A stretch of DNA of 64,000 nt from Akebia trifoliata (GCA_017979445.1 CM030717.1:19207288-19271287); one strand, 5' to 3'. Shown: positions 45,590 to 57,776, counted from the first letter of the stretch. Notes: generated from the letters alone by a model not told the origin. Made by a program: numbers and translations.

Positions 45590-48500
45590 TAACCCTTGGC
45601 GGCATCTGAGCAAAATCCAAGATACCCTTGGCGGAAACTGAGCAAAATCCAAGATAACCCTTGGCGGCAACTGAGCAAAATCCAAGATAACCCTTGGCGG
45701 AGACTGAGCAAAATCCAAGATAACCCTTGGCGGAAACTGAGCAAAATCCAAGATAACCCCTGGCGGAGACTGAGCAAAATCCAAGACAACCCTTGGCGGC
45801 AACTAAGCAAAATCCAAGATAACCCTTGGCGGAGAATGAGCAAAATCCAAGATAACCCTTGGCGGCAACTGAGCAAAATCCAAGATAACCCTTGGCGGCA
45901 ACTGAGAAAAATCCAAGATAACCCCTGGCGGAGACTGAGCAAAATCCAAGATAACCCTTGGCGGCAACTGAGCAAAATCCAAGATAACCCTTGGTGGAGA
46001 CTGAGCAAAATCCAAGATAACCCTTGGCGGCAACTGAGCAAAATCCAAGATAACCCTTGGCGGAGACTGAGCAAAATCCAAGATAACCCTTGGCGGAGAC
46101 TGAGCAAAATCCAAGATAACCCTTGGCGGCAACTGAGCAAAATCCAAGATAACCCTTGGCGGAGACAGAGCAAAATCCAAGATAACCCTTGGCGGAGACA
46201 GAGCAAAATCCAAGATAACCCTTGGCGGCGACTGAGCAAAATCCAAGATAACCTTGGCGGCAACTGAGAAAAATCCAAGATAACCCTTGGCGGAGACTGA
46301 GCAAAATCCAAGATAACCCTTGGCGGCAACTGAGCAAAATCCAAGATAACCCTTGGCGGAGACTGAGCAAAATCCAGATAACCCTTGGCGGCAACTGAGA
46401 AAAATCCAAGATAACCCCTGGCGGAGACTGAGCAAAATCCAAGATAACCCTTGGCGGCAACTGAGCAAAATCCAAGATAACCCTTGGTGGAGACTGAGCA
46501 AAATCCAAGATAACCCTTGGCGGCAACTGAGCAAAATCCAAGATAACCCTTGGCGGAGACTGAGCAAAATCCAAGATAACCCTTGGCGGAGACTGAGCAA
46601 AATCCAAGATAACCCTTGGCGGCAACTGAGCAAAATCCAAGATAACCCTTGGCGGAGACAGAGCAAAATCCAAGATAACCCTTGGCGGAGACAGAGCAAA
46701 ATCCAAGATAACCCTTGACGGCGACTGAGCAAAATCCAAGATAACCCTTGGCGGAGACTGAGAAAAATCCAAGATAACCCTTGGCGGAGACTGAGCAAAA
46801 TCCAAGATAACCCTTGGCGGCAACTGAGCAAAATCCAAGATAACCCTTGGCGGAGACTGAGCAAAATCCAAGATAACCCTTGGCGGAGACTGAGCAAAAT
46901 CCATGATAACCCTTGTCGGCAACTGAGCAAAATCCAAGATAACCCTTGGCGGCGACTGAGCAAAATCCAAGATAACCCTTGGCGGCGACTGAGCAAAATC
47001 CAAGATAACCCTTGGCGGAGACTGAGCAAAATCCAAGATAACCCTTGACGGAGACTGAGCAAAATCCAAGATAACCCTTGGCAGCGACTGAGCAAAATCC
47101 AAGATAACCCTTGGCGGAGACTGAGCAAAATCCAAGATAACCCTTGGCGCGACTGAGCAAAATCCAAGATAACCCTTGGCGGCGACTGAGCAAAATCCAA
47201 GATAACCCTTGGCGGAGACTGAGCAAAATCCAAGATAACCCTTGGCGGAGACTGAGCAAAATCCAAGATAACCCTTGGCGGCAACTGAGCAAAATCCAAG
47301 ATAACCCTTGGCGGCAACTAAGCAAAATCCAAGATAACCCTTGGTGGAGACTGAGCAAAATCCAAGGCGGCAACTGAGCAAAATCCAAGATAACCCTTGG
47401 CGGCAACTGAGCAAAATCCAAGATACCCTTGGCGGAGACTGAGCAAAATCCAAGATAACCCTTGGCGGAAACTGAGCAAAATCCAAGATAACCCTGGCGG
47501 AGACTGAGCAAAATCCAAGATAACCCTTGGCGGCAACTAAGCAAAATCCAAGATAATCCTTGGCGGAGAATGAGCAAAATCCAAGATAACCCTTGGCGGC
47601 AACTGAGCAAAATCCAAGATAACCCTTGGCGGCAACTGAGAAAAATCCAAGATAACCCCTGGCGGAGACTGAGAAAAATCCAAGATAACCCTTGGCGGCA
47701 ACTGAGCAAAATCCAAGATAACCCTTGGTGGAGATTGAGCAAAATCCAAGATAACCCTTGGCGGAGACTGAGCAAAATCCAAGATACCCTTGGCGGAGAC
47801 TGAGCAAAATCCAAGATAACCCTTGGCGGAGACTGAGCAAAATCCAAGATAACCCTTGGCGGCAACTGAGCAAAATCCAAGATAACCCTTGGCGGAGACA
47901 GAGCAAAATCCAAGATAACCCTTGGCGGAGACAGAGCAAAATCCAAGATAACCCTTGACGGCGACTGAGCAAAATCCAAGATAACCGTTGGCGGAGACTG
48001 AGCAAAATCCAAGATAACCCTCGGCGGAGACTGAGCAAAATCCAAGATAACCCTTCGCGGCAACTGAGCAAAATCCAAGATGAGCAAAATCCAAGATAAC
48101 CCTTGGCGGAGACTGAGCAAAATCCAAGATAAGCCTTGTCGGCAACTGAGCAAAATCCAAGATAACCCTTGGCGGCGACTGAGCAAAATCCAAGACGGCG
48201 ACTGAGCAAAATCAAAGATACCCTTGGCGGCGACTGAGCAAAATCCAAGATAACCCTTGGCGGCGACTGAGCCAAATCCAAGATACCCTTGACGGAGACT
48301 GAGCAAAATCCAAGATAACCCTTGGCGGCGACTGAGCAAAATCAAAGATAACCCTTGACGGAGACTGAGCAAAATCCAAGATAACCCTTGGCGGAGACTG
48401 AGCAAAATCCAAGATAACCCTTGGCAGCAACTGAGCAAAATCCAAGATAACCCTTGGCGGAGACTAAGCAAAATCCAAGATAACCCTTGGCGGAGACTAA

Positions 48501-50760
48501 GCAAAATCCAAGATAACCCTTGGCGGCGACTGAGCAAAATCCAAGATAACCCTTGGCGGAGACTGAGCAAAATCCAAGATAACCCTTGGCGGCAACTGAG
48601 CAAAATCAAAGATAACCCTTGGCGGAGACTGAGCAAAATCCAAGATAACCCTTGGCGGCAACTGAGCAAAATCCAAGATAACCCTTGGCGGCAACTGAAC
48701 AAAATCCAAGATAACCCTTGGCGGAGACTGAGCAAAATCCAAGGCGGCAACTGAGCAAAATCCAAGATGATAACCCTTGGCGGAGAGAGCAAAATCCAAG
48801 TTAACCCTTGGCGGAGACTGAGCAAAATCCAAGATAACCCTTGGCGGCAACTGAGCAAAATCCAAGATAACCCTTGGCGGCAACTGAGCAAAATCCAAGA
48901 TAACCCTTGGCGGAGACTGAGTAAAATCCAAGTTAACCCTTGGCGGCAACTGAGAAAATCCAAGATAACCCTTGGCGGCAATTGAGCAAAATCCAAGATA
49001 ACCCTTGGCGGAGATTGAGGAAAATCCAAGTTAACCCTTGGCGGCAACTGAGCAAAATCCAAGATAACCCTTGGCGGAAACTGAGCAAAATCCAATATAA
49101 TCCTTGGCGGCAACTGTGCAAAATCCAAGATAACCCTTGGCGGCAACTGAGCAAAATCCAAGATAACCCTTGGCGGAGACTGAGCAAAATCTAAGATAAC
49201 CCTTGGCGGAAACTGAGCAAAATCCAAGATAACCCCTGGCGGAGACTGAGCAAAATCCAAGATAACCCTTGGCGGCAACTAAGCAAAATCCAAGACAACC
49301 CTTGGCGGAGAATGAGCAAAATCCAAGATAACCCTTGGCGGCAACTAAGCAAAATCCAAGATAACCCTTGGCGGCAACTGAGAAAAATCAAAGATAACCC
49401 CTGGCGGAGACTGAGCAAAATCCAAGATAACCCTTGGCGGCAACTGAGCAAAATCCAAGATAACCCTTGGCGGAGACTGAGCAAAATCCAAGATAACCCT
49501 TGGTGGCAACTAAGCAAAATCCAAGATAACCCTTGCCGGAGACTGAGCAAAATCCAAGATAACCCTAGAAGGAGACTGAGCAAAATCCAAGATAACCCTT
49601 GGCGGAGACTGAGCAAAATCCAAGATAACCCTTGGCGGCAACTGAGCAAAATCCAAGATAACCCTTGGCGGGGACTGAGCAAAATCCAGATAACCCTTGG
49701 CGGAGACTGAGCAAAATCCAAGATAACCCTTGGCGGAGACTGAGCAAAATCCAAGATAACCCTTGGCGGCAACTGAGCAAAATCCAAGATAACCCTTGGC
49801 GGAGACTGAGCAAAATCCAAGATAACCCTTGGCGGAGACTGAGCAAAATCCAAGATAACCCTTGGCGGAGACTGAGCAAAATCCAAAATAACCCTTGTCG
49901 GCAACTGAGCAAAATCCAAGATAACCTTGGCGGAGACTGAGCAAAATCGAAGATAACCCTTGACGGAGACTGAGCAAAATCGAAGATAACCCTTGGCGGA
50001 GACTGAGCAAAATCCAAGATAACCCTTGGCAGCAACTGAGCAAAATCCAAGATAACCCTTGGCGGAGACTGAGCAAAATCCAAGATAACCCTTGGCGGAG
50101 ACTGAGCAAAATCCAAGATAACCCTTGGCGGCGACTAAGCAAAATCCAAGATAACCCTTGGCGGAGACTGAGCAAAATCCATGATAACCCTTGGCGGCAA
50201 CTGAGCAAAATCAAAGATAACCCTTGGCGGAGACTGAGCAAAATCCAAGATAACCCTTGGCGGCAACTGAGCAAAATCCAAGATAACCCTTGGCGGAGAC
50301 TGAGCAAAATCCAAGGCGGCAACTGAGCAAAATCCAAGATAACCCTTGGCGGAAACTGAGCAAAATCCAAGATAACCCTTGGCGGAGACTGAGCAAAATC
50401 CAAGTTAACCCTTGGTGGAGACTGAGCAAAATCCAAGATAACCCTTGGCGGCAACTGAGCAAAATCCAAGATAACCCTTGGCGGCAACTGAGCAAAATCC
50501 AAGATAACCCTTGGCGGAGACTGAGCAAAATCCAAGATAACCCTTGGCGGCAACTGGGCAAAATCTAAGATAACCCTTGGCGGCAACTGAGCAAAATCCA
50601 AGATAACCCTTGGCGGAGACTGAGCAAAATCCAGATAACCCTTGGCGGCAACTGAGCAAAATCCAAGATAACCCTTGGCGGAAACTGAGCAAAATCCAAG
50701 TTAACCCTTGGCGGTATCTGAGAAAAATCCAAGATAACCCTTGGCGGAAACTGAGCAAAA
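45590..50760. repeat. 33-bp minisatellite array, ~156 copies
   Basis: The unit on the plus strand is TGAGCAAAATCCAAGATAAC followed by CCTTGGCGGNNAC. Position NN is almost always AA, CA, AG or CG; other changes are sporadic. A few units are shortened or fused (for example near 47360, 48090, 48195, 48745 and 50313) and shift the frame. All three minus frames lack stops in the unit (reading 'QSPPRVILDFA', 'SLRQGLSWILL' or 'SVSAKGYLGFC'), and one plus frame is open ('NPWRRLSKIQD'). The long ORFs of up to 1277 codons are by-products of a 33-base stop-free period; no signal peptide or known domain is present. It lies between integrase and 3' LTR of minus-strand element C, where Tat/Ogre-type elements are known to carry tandem repeats. 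Confidence 0.95.
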
Positions 50761-51542
50761 CTAACAGAGGAATGAATGAATGTTGGAGAAAATTGATTAG
50801 AACGAACCGGAGAACGAATAAATCTGGAAGATAATAAATCTGGAAGAGAAATGATTGATTCCAAGAATGATTGAATCTGGAAAAGAATCTGGAGAACGAA
50901 AGAATGTTATATCTCCTATGTGAGATCCAAAATGCTTTTGTTTGAACCTCAAGGATTTATCAAAAAGTTTTATGAATTTAAAACCTGAGTTTTTATTTCT
51001 GTTGAACCTCAAAATTTTTTCAAAAAAAACTGTTATCAAGAGGGTAACCTTAAATTTGGGGTTCTCATTATCTTTTAGGATTAACATTACTCAAAAACAA
51101 AGTGCCTCTAGTTTGACAATGAACATGACCTTGAAAATAATTGAACACATCGTGCAAAGAAATGCCCCTAGTATAAGGGGGAAAAGTTATATTAAACAAA
51201 AAAAAAATGCCCCTTGTATGAAGGTTTGAAATAATTGATTACCACAAGCGCAATAAAGACTCAACTTTTAATTTTGATTAATTTTATTGAAGGTTTTTGA
51301 GTCAGGCTCAAGAGTACAAAATTATTTTCTTTCGAGTTTCATCATAGAATTCACCCTTATCCCCCTTGGTTCACTTGGGGAAGTAAACATTTTCAGATCG
51401 ATCGTAGACAAGATACTTGTGGCTTCTGAGTCTATGCCGGGTCTAAGCTAAGTATTGAACTTGATTATTCGGACTTCTGATGTTTCAGCTTGAACTGCTC
51501 TCAGCTTAGGATTTTCTTCTATTTTTTCTTTATTGCTCTTAT
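50761..51542 (-). other. Element C: 3' untranslated region beside the array
   Basis: Right after the array, short AATCTGGAAGA-type units recur (50820-50905). Text with AATGCCCCTAGT and AATGCCCCTTGT (51160-51225) follows; elements B and D have similar AATGCCCCTAGTTTCAA text beyond their tandem repeats (41613, 59199). No coding domain. Confidence 0.55.
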
Positions 51543-51760
51543 TTTTGCCTAGATCGCCTTTTCAGGTTTTCAATCTAGCGAGCTTGCTCTAACTTTTGCC
51601 TAGATCGCCTTTTCAGGTTTTCGGTCTAGCGAGCTCTATTTTTTTTTTTTTGCTCTGATTGTTGTCAAAGTTGTCCTTTCAGATTTTCAACCTTACGAGC
51701 TTGCCTGAATTTTTGCCTAAGTCGCCCTTTTCGGGTTTTCAACTTAGCAGACTTTATCAT
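51543..51760. repeat. ~60-bp repeat TTTTGCCTAGATCGCCTTTT in element C
   Basis: Four units share TTTTGCCTAGATCGCCTTTT, CAGGTTTTCAATCTAGCGAG and a T-rich spacer; homologous to 42125-42310 in element B. Confidence 0.8.
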
Positions 51761-52279
51761 TTTTTATCTTTTTCTTCTCCTCTGAACTTCTGAAGTTACT
51801 GTCTGATCATGCTTTGATATCTTCCTTGACTTCTCGCACGATACTTAGGAGGACTTTTATAGGTAGGCTTAGGACTGGGTATAAAAAAGAAAGGGATTTT
51901 GAGGATCAAAAACCCAAATGCCCCTTGTGTGGCATTTCCTTTTAAATTATTTCTTTTTCTTTAAATTTTCTTTCCCACTTTGAATGATATTTCTTTTCTT
52001 TTGAATTTTTTTCTTGATTTTTTTATATTGTGTGGGAAATACATTTTTTTTTATTTTTATGTGGTCGGGCCTGAAGTAATTTCTCAGGTTGCCTACGTAC
52101 CCCAGAATTTTGGGATCAGACCAAAACGTAGTTCGAATCTTCCCTCCCCTAGGTTAGGTGATCGGGCTAAGAAAGAAAAAAGGCATCATTCATTTTTTTT
52201 GAAAAGGCTACAAAGGGTTGAGAAAGGATATGTTGAACAGGGTAACTGGGTAATATGAGGATTGATTCGGCCAAAGATG
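51761..52279 (-). other. Element C: spacer between integrase and repeats
   Basis: Contains GTGGTCGGGCCTGAAGTAAT with CAGGTTGCCTACGTACCCC, which recurs in element B at 42660-42705. No ORF of interest; 51980-52258 plus is a shadow. Confidence 0.55.
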
Positions 52280-53095
52280 GCCTCCTTAAATGTAGTACCG
52301 CTTGATCTGGTCAAGGTTGGTTGGTTCTGGTAGTTCACCTCCATCATGATCTTGAAGTCTGACGACTTTTCCAGACAGTATTTCCTTAATGAATGAATTT
52401 CTCCAATTTAGACTTTCTCCTATAGTCGATGAGGAGTGTTCAATTTTCTTTGAAGTCTGATAGTTAAATCTTTGACTTGTAAATGATGAGCTTTGACCTT
52501 CTTGTCAAATGCACATGTGACTCTTCTTAGATAAGCTTGCACGTGGTACAGGGCTTTAACTCGTTTTCTTCGATCAAGTTTAATTCTTCATACTGCTGAC
52601 GAACCCAATCTGTTTCTAACAAATGATTTTCCAACAAGACCCTGAGAGACGGAATTTCCATTTCAACTAGCAAGACTGCTTCCATGCCATACACTAAAGA
52701 GTAGGGAGTAGCTCCAATAGAGGATCGAATTAGGGTTCGATATGTCCACAGCGTGAATGATAATTTTTCTGACCAATCTCGATGTTATTGACTCATTTTC
52801 CTGATGATAGTCTTGATACTCTTACTAACTGCTTCAATCGTTCCATTGATCTGAGGACGGTAGGAGGATGATTTGTGATTCCGGATCTTCAACTTTGAAC
52901 ACGGAGTAATGATTTAAGCTTTGAAGTACGACCCATTATTAGAGATCAGTTCAAAAGGTATCCCCATATCGATTGATAATATGTGATTTGCAACTCAAGA
53001 TGTAGTAAGGATAGTGCTGATATATTTTATAACATCTTCTTTGATTCCATCGATATAGACGAGTATCTATTCCGTGTTGAACAACACCCAAGCTT
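52280..53095 (-). pseudogene. Tat-type integrase relic (element C)
   Basis: On the minus strand the text reads 'FILVYIDGIKEDVIKYI', 'MGIPFELISNNGSYFKA', 'SSYRPQINGTIEAVSKSI', 'HRDWSEKLSFTLWTYRTL', 'GATPYSLVYGMEAVLLVE', 'EIPSLRVLLENDLLETDW' and 'QYEELNLIEENELK', then a broken C-terminal domain. This is the order of Tat/Ogre integrases. Of the catalytic triad, the first Asp (Y-I-D) and the Glu (in N-G-T-I-E) are seen; the second Asp, expected in I-T-D-N-G, is Asn. Several stops are present. No gag, protease or RT for C exists in the window. Confidence 0.85.
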
Positions 53096-54599
53096 GTACC
53101 TAACATACCCTCATATGATCACACGATCAAGTCTTTTGAAATTTCTGAGAAAATTCATTATCCCCTTGTTTCCTCTAGAGATAAGATGGTTTCTATTTGA
53201 ATCTCTTTAGGAATTATTTCTGTTCCGAGGTCAATGACCTTTGCTTTCTTGAGCCCGACTCTTATCTTTCTATCTTTGAAGCTAGATTATTAGTTAATTC
53301 GTTAATGCACTCGAGATATTCAAAAATTTCTTTTGTACGATCAATTCAGAAGGGACGACAGACACCTCTATAAACTCGACGAACTAACTTGACTCAATAA
53401 GAAAGAGTAGGCTCAATCTAAGGAAGACATGACCTTGTTAGAAAAAAGGACTCGAGCTAACCCAAATGACCCATGAAAACTCAAGACTACCCAAAACGGG
53501 CTTGATGAGAACTGAGACATTGTTTACAACCGGTAGGATTGAAGCACTATGATTTTCAAAGAACAACTGGATGATGTTGAAAAATTTTGAGGTCATTTCT
53601 GACTGTTGACTTGATATTGACGTTTACTCTAACTGACCGGATTTACAACCCTAGCTAGACGATAGACGATTGAGCTTGGATACAATGATAACCCTTAAAA
53701 ACCTCTTTGAAGGTGAATTTAACCAATTTTAGTGTCACCCCCTTGATAACATTTTAAATGAACCCTGAGATTTTATAGAATTTTGTGCACCAATCCGTTA
53801 AAAAGTTCATCCATTTAATGATTATTCAGAAGAAAAATAATTTTACTGCACTCTTGAAAAATATTGACAAATAATGTTTTCATTGAATAACAACTTCAAA
53901 CATATTTCAATAATTTTTCATGCAAATATATATCTTTTGTAAATCATTTTTCCTTCATTTTCTTTTCTTTTGGAAAATATTTTCTTCTGGAAAATATTTT
54001 TTCTTTGAAAAATAGTTTTTATTTGGAAAACATTTTCTCTTGGAAAATCTTGTTCTTATGGAAAACATTTTTTGGAAAACGTTTTTTTCTTAGAAAACAT
54101 TTTTTTTTTAGAGAATAACACTTTTTTTGGAAAACACTTCTTTTGAAAAATATTTTTTCTGGAAAATACTTTTCCTTTGTAAACTATTTTTCTTCTTTGA
54201 AAATTTGATTTCTATTTCGATTTAAATGGCCCGGTCCATCAGGATTGTTGGATCGAGTTGGGCTGGGTCATTTGCAAGAGATGGATTTTTTATTGGGTCG
54301 GTGCACCCATTTGGATTTTCAAAAATAATATTTTTTATCCTTGAGGACAATCATACACTTTGATCTCATCATTCACATACATCCATTTCATCATTCACAT
54401 GCATTCTGATCTCATCATTCACCTACATTCATATCAATCACAAAGTCTCATAAGATTCTATTCAATGAACAACCCGGGAACACCCACGATAAGTTCGATT
54501 CGTGACCTACTGGGAAGGTTTCTAGACTCTAAGCTTACTACGTGCAATGCATTTTTATCTGGCCACCCTTGTCCAAGCACACCTATATACCTTTCGATA
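53096..54599. other. Element C: unassigned segment with A/T-rich repeat
   Basis: This should hold the 5' part of C (gag to RT), but I recognise no gag, protease or RT domain. From 53940 to 54200, about a dozen degenerate units of TTTTCTTTTGGAAAAYATT occur. The ORF at 54360-54617 resembles nothing I know. Confidence 0.45.
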
Positions 54600-54936
54600 C
54601 GTGGTGACTTGGTTTGATATACCGTAGGTGATAATCTAAAACCTCAATTCACTTCTCTGAAGCCAAAAACAACCAGTTTGATCTCCAGTTGAGAGGTGGC
54701 GCACAATGCTGAGCAAGGGCCCACTTAAATACCTCTCGTCTAGAATAGACGTAGTCTATCCCCTCGTACAGTAGGGTACAGCGGGCAAGATCTTGCTTAG
54801 GCACCGGTTTTGACCAAGAAGTGCAATTGATATACTTAGATTACCTTTTATACCTACGGGTATGAGTCAAGAGTTGTAGCTTTCATAAATGGTTTGGCAT
54901 CCCACGAGGGGACCGACCACGTACTAGTACTACGTT
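54600..54936 (-). mobile_element. Antisense Athila-like leader fragment
   Basis: The reverse complement matches the leader of element J at about 29690-29850: CCTCTCGTCTAGAATAGACG here against CGTCTATTCTAGACGAGAGG there, plus blocks around GATCTCCAGTTGAGAG. It abuts the truncated 5' LTR of C, so it is part of the rearrangement that removed 382 bp of that LTR and the primer site. Confidence 0.6.
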
Positions 54937-56327
54937 GGCAAGGTATCTCCTTGTTTTTGAATCTGAACTCTTCAAGTTCGTTGAGGATTCGGGGGTGTTT
55001 TTAGAAGGCTTTTGGGTGTTTTCTAGACTAAAATTGAAGGAGGGATGTTAGCTAAGGAGTTGGGGCTCCAAAACTAGGGTTTATGGGGGGCTAGGGGAGC
55101 TTCTAGACCTACTTCTCCTAGGATTTATGATTTGATACGAAAATAGGATGTGAGCACCTCTATTTATAGATGTTTTTAGGGGTTGATTTGGATAGAGTTA
55201 GTGTTTAATTAGAGATCTTTTAATTAGAGTTGTGTTTTAGTTTGACTTGTTTTAGGTAGAATTGTGTTTTAATTAGAATTGTTTTAGGTAGAATTGTGTT
55301 TTATTCAAATTGTTTTAGGTAGAATTATTTTTAAGTTAGAACTCTATTAGATAGAGTTATTAATCAATTATAATTCTATTATGAATTTTGGTCTTATTTG
55401 ATTGACTTTTAATGTTTTGACTTCAGTCTTAATGGATTGACTTTTAATATCTTGACTTCAGTCTTGCTTAATTGACTTTAATTTTGACTGTAGTCTCACT
55501 CGATTGATTTTAATACCTTGACTTCAGTCTTGCTTGATTTACTTTTAATTTTTGGAGAACCCCCCTCTAAAATATCTTTAATTCTTTGGACCCCCAAATG
55601 GAGGGGTCCTTAAAGAAATATCCCACGAACCCTCAACAATTTTGCCTGAGAGTCCGATTAATCGATTTTTTAGGTTCAAAATTTTAAATTAATTTCATTA
55701 ATGTTTAAATTTAATTATTTAATATTTTATTTATTAATTCGAATTTTTTAATTATGAAAATTGTGAAATTACCGTTTTGCCCCCGAAGAGGACTTTTCAC
55801 GTTTTAAGTCAGTTTTTAATGTTCTAGGATGTTTTAGAATCGATTTTTCGTAAGGAATTCAATGAGAATGTTGGTTTGTGTCATTTATGAAATTTTTTGT
55901 GTGAAATGATTGTGAACTTTATGAGGGGCATTTTCGTAATTTTGTCAAATTCTGTTAAAATTGGTGAAATGATTTATTTGATTTCAATTATTATTTTATG
56001 TGTTCGAGAGAGTTTTCCTAAGCGTAACGTAGGCTCTAAGGTTGTTTTGAGGTTAGGGGTATTTTGGTAATTTGATAATTTTTTAGTGATTTTTATCGTG
56101 AAACTTCTTTTTGGTCTGCAAGATGATGATTTCTATGTTTCTGGGGTTGTGTTTTCCTAGCGTCGCGTGATTTCTAAGGTTTTGTCAGTTCGAGATACCT
56201 CATCCGGATTTCTGAAACACATCTGGTAACAAAATAAAGCAACGGAATACACATCTATCATTGGGAATCCTTGCGATCGGGTTGACGAGTTGATTAATCA
56301 GGCGGATGCAAAAATGGGGTGTCTACA
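54937..56327 (-). mobile_element. Element C: 5' LTR, truncated
   Basis: Bases from GGCAAGGTATCTCC to GGTGTCTACA match 43859-45205. Differences are few: single substitutions, small indels, and 45 bp present here only, at about 55086-55130 (GGGGGCTAGGGGAGCTTC...), bounded by a TTTATG repeat. The last 382 bp of the LTR (its 3' end in element orientation) are missing at the left. The right flank is the GCATG target duplication. Confidence 0.85.
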
Positions 56328-56332
56328 GCATG

Positions 56333-56795
56333 ATAATCAAAAACTTCTTTATTATTAGAATTAGAGAAATGTAGACTAACAAACTCAACTAAAGTTCGAT
56401 ATTAAATAAGAAACCTAACATAACCAACTGAAATTAAAGACTAACATGACTGAAACTATGAAAAGAAAACTCAACGCGATGATGTCATTCTGAATGGAAG
56501 GACATAAGGCTAAGGTCTATTCCATTTTGGATATCTTCATAAGGGATGATTTGGGCTTGTCTATTTTTTCCACCTCTTCATATTCTAATTCGGTCTGTTT
56601 GTTGCTGAATAACTCATTGCTTCAATATTTTCTTTGTCTTTAAGTTCTGTCATTGCCTTAGGGTAGATGGGTTCATTCTAGCATGGTAAGGATGCACTAT
56701 TAAGATCGATCAAGTGAATGAAGAAAATTGGGTCAACTGATTTGGGATTGGATATGGATATTAAGTTCATAATAGGAAGGAGTTGATTTTGAAAG
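56333..56795 (-). mobile_element. Element B: internal sequence resumed
   Basis: This stretch lies between element C (ending 56327, TSD to 56332) and element D. Since C is an insertion flanked by GCATG, this is the continuation of the DNA left of 43477, i.e. element B upstream of its pol fragment. A minus-strand piece near 56580 reads 'TELEYEEVEKIDKP', acceptable as an acidic linker before the RT region, but I cannot identify it firmly. Confidence 0.5.
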
Positions 56796-57776
56796 TGAAA
56801 GCGCCCTCGATTCGTGGGTTTTGATTTGTCTTATTTATCGATTTTTTGAAAGAATTAGGGTTTGACTAGATCTCCTTTCAGATAAAATAAGGTCGTTTAA
56901 TTAGGATTTTGACTTAAGTGTTATTTGATTGACTCGGTTTCTTTTAAATTAAATTTTTTAATCTTGCGTACAATGAAAAAATATATTTTTGATTTTTGGA
57001 GAACCCCCCTTAATTATATTTTAATTCTTTAGGCCCCCAGATGGAGGGGTCTTTTAATAAATATCAAGGGCTCCACTTAAATAAGTGGGCAACCATCAAC
57101 AATTTTGCCTGAGAGCTTGATTGATTGGTCTAAAATTTTTAATTTTAATTAGGATTTCACATTATATTAATTAATATTTCAATTATTAATTTCAAAATTT
57201 TAAATTGTTAAAATTTAAAAATTATTATTTTGCCCCAAAGAAGACTTTCACTTTTCGAGATCATTTTTTGACGTTTTGGGATGTTCTGAAATTGATTTTT
57301 CGTAAGAAATTCTATGGGTGTATCAGTTTGTGTCATTTATGAATTTTTGATGTGAAATGATCGTGGATCCTATGAAGAGCATTTTTGTAATTTTGTCAAA
57401 TTTTGCGAAAATTAGCAAACGATTTATTTGATTTTAATTTATTATTTTATGCGTTTAGAAGAGTTTTCCTAAGCTTAATGTAGGCTCTAGGGATGTTTTG
57501 ATGTTAGGGGTATTTTGGTAATTTGGCCATTTTTTAGTGATTTTTCTCGTAAAACTTCTTTTTGTCTGAAGAAAGATGATTTCTATGTTTTGGGTCATAT
57601 TTTCCTACCGTAACGTGGTTTCTAAAGTTTTGTTTGTTTGAGATGCCTCATCCGAATTTCTGAAACTTATCTAGTAATAAATAAAAAATATTGGAATATT
57701 CATCCATCATTGGGAACCGTCGCAATCGTGTTGACGAGTTGATTAATTAGACAAGTGCGAAAATGGGATGTCTATA
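56796..57776 (-). mobile_element. Element D: 3' LTR, internally deleted
   Basis: Plus-strand boundaries TGAAAGCGCCCTCGATTCG and GGGATGTCTATA correspond to those of LTR C. Shared blocks are GGAGAACCCCCCTT, CCCAGATGGAGGGGTC and CAACAATTTTGCCTGAGAG. At 981 bp it lacks most of the first 700 bp of LTR C and is more diverged, so D is older than C or belongs to another subfamily. Confidence 0.75.

Noticed and set aside
45327..49278. Minus-strand ORFs of 984, 1277 and 504 codons as a giant repetitive structural protein
   Set aside because: They arise from a stop-free 33-bp period and overlap in all three frames. Frame jumps are tolerated, and there is no signal peptide, conserved domain or proper start context. 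They are better explained as a minisatellite in a retroelement 3' region.
45590..50760. CRISPR-like array
   Set aside because: The units are contiguous 33-mers with no unique spacers, in plant nuclear DNA.
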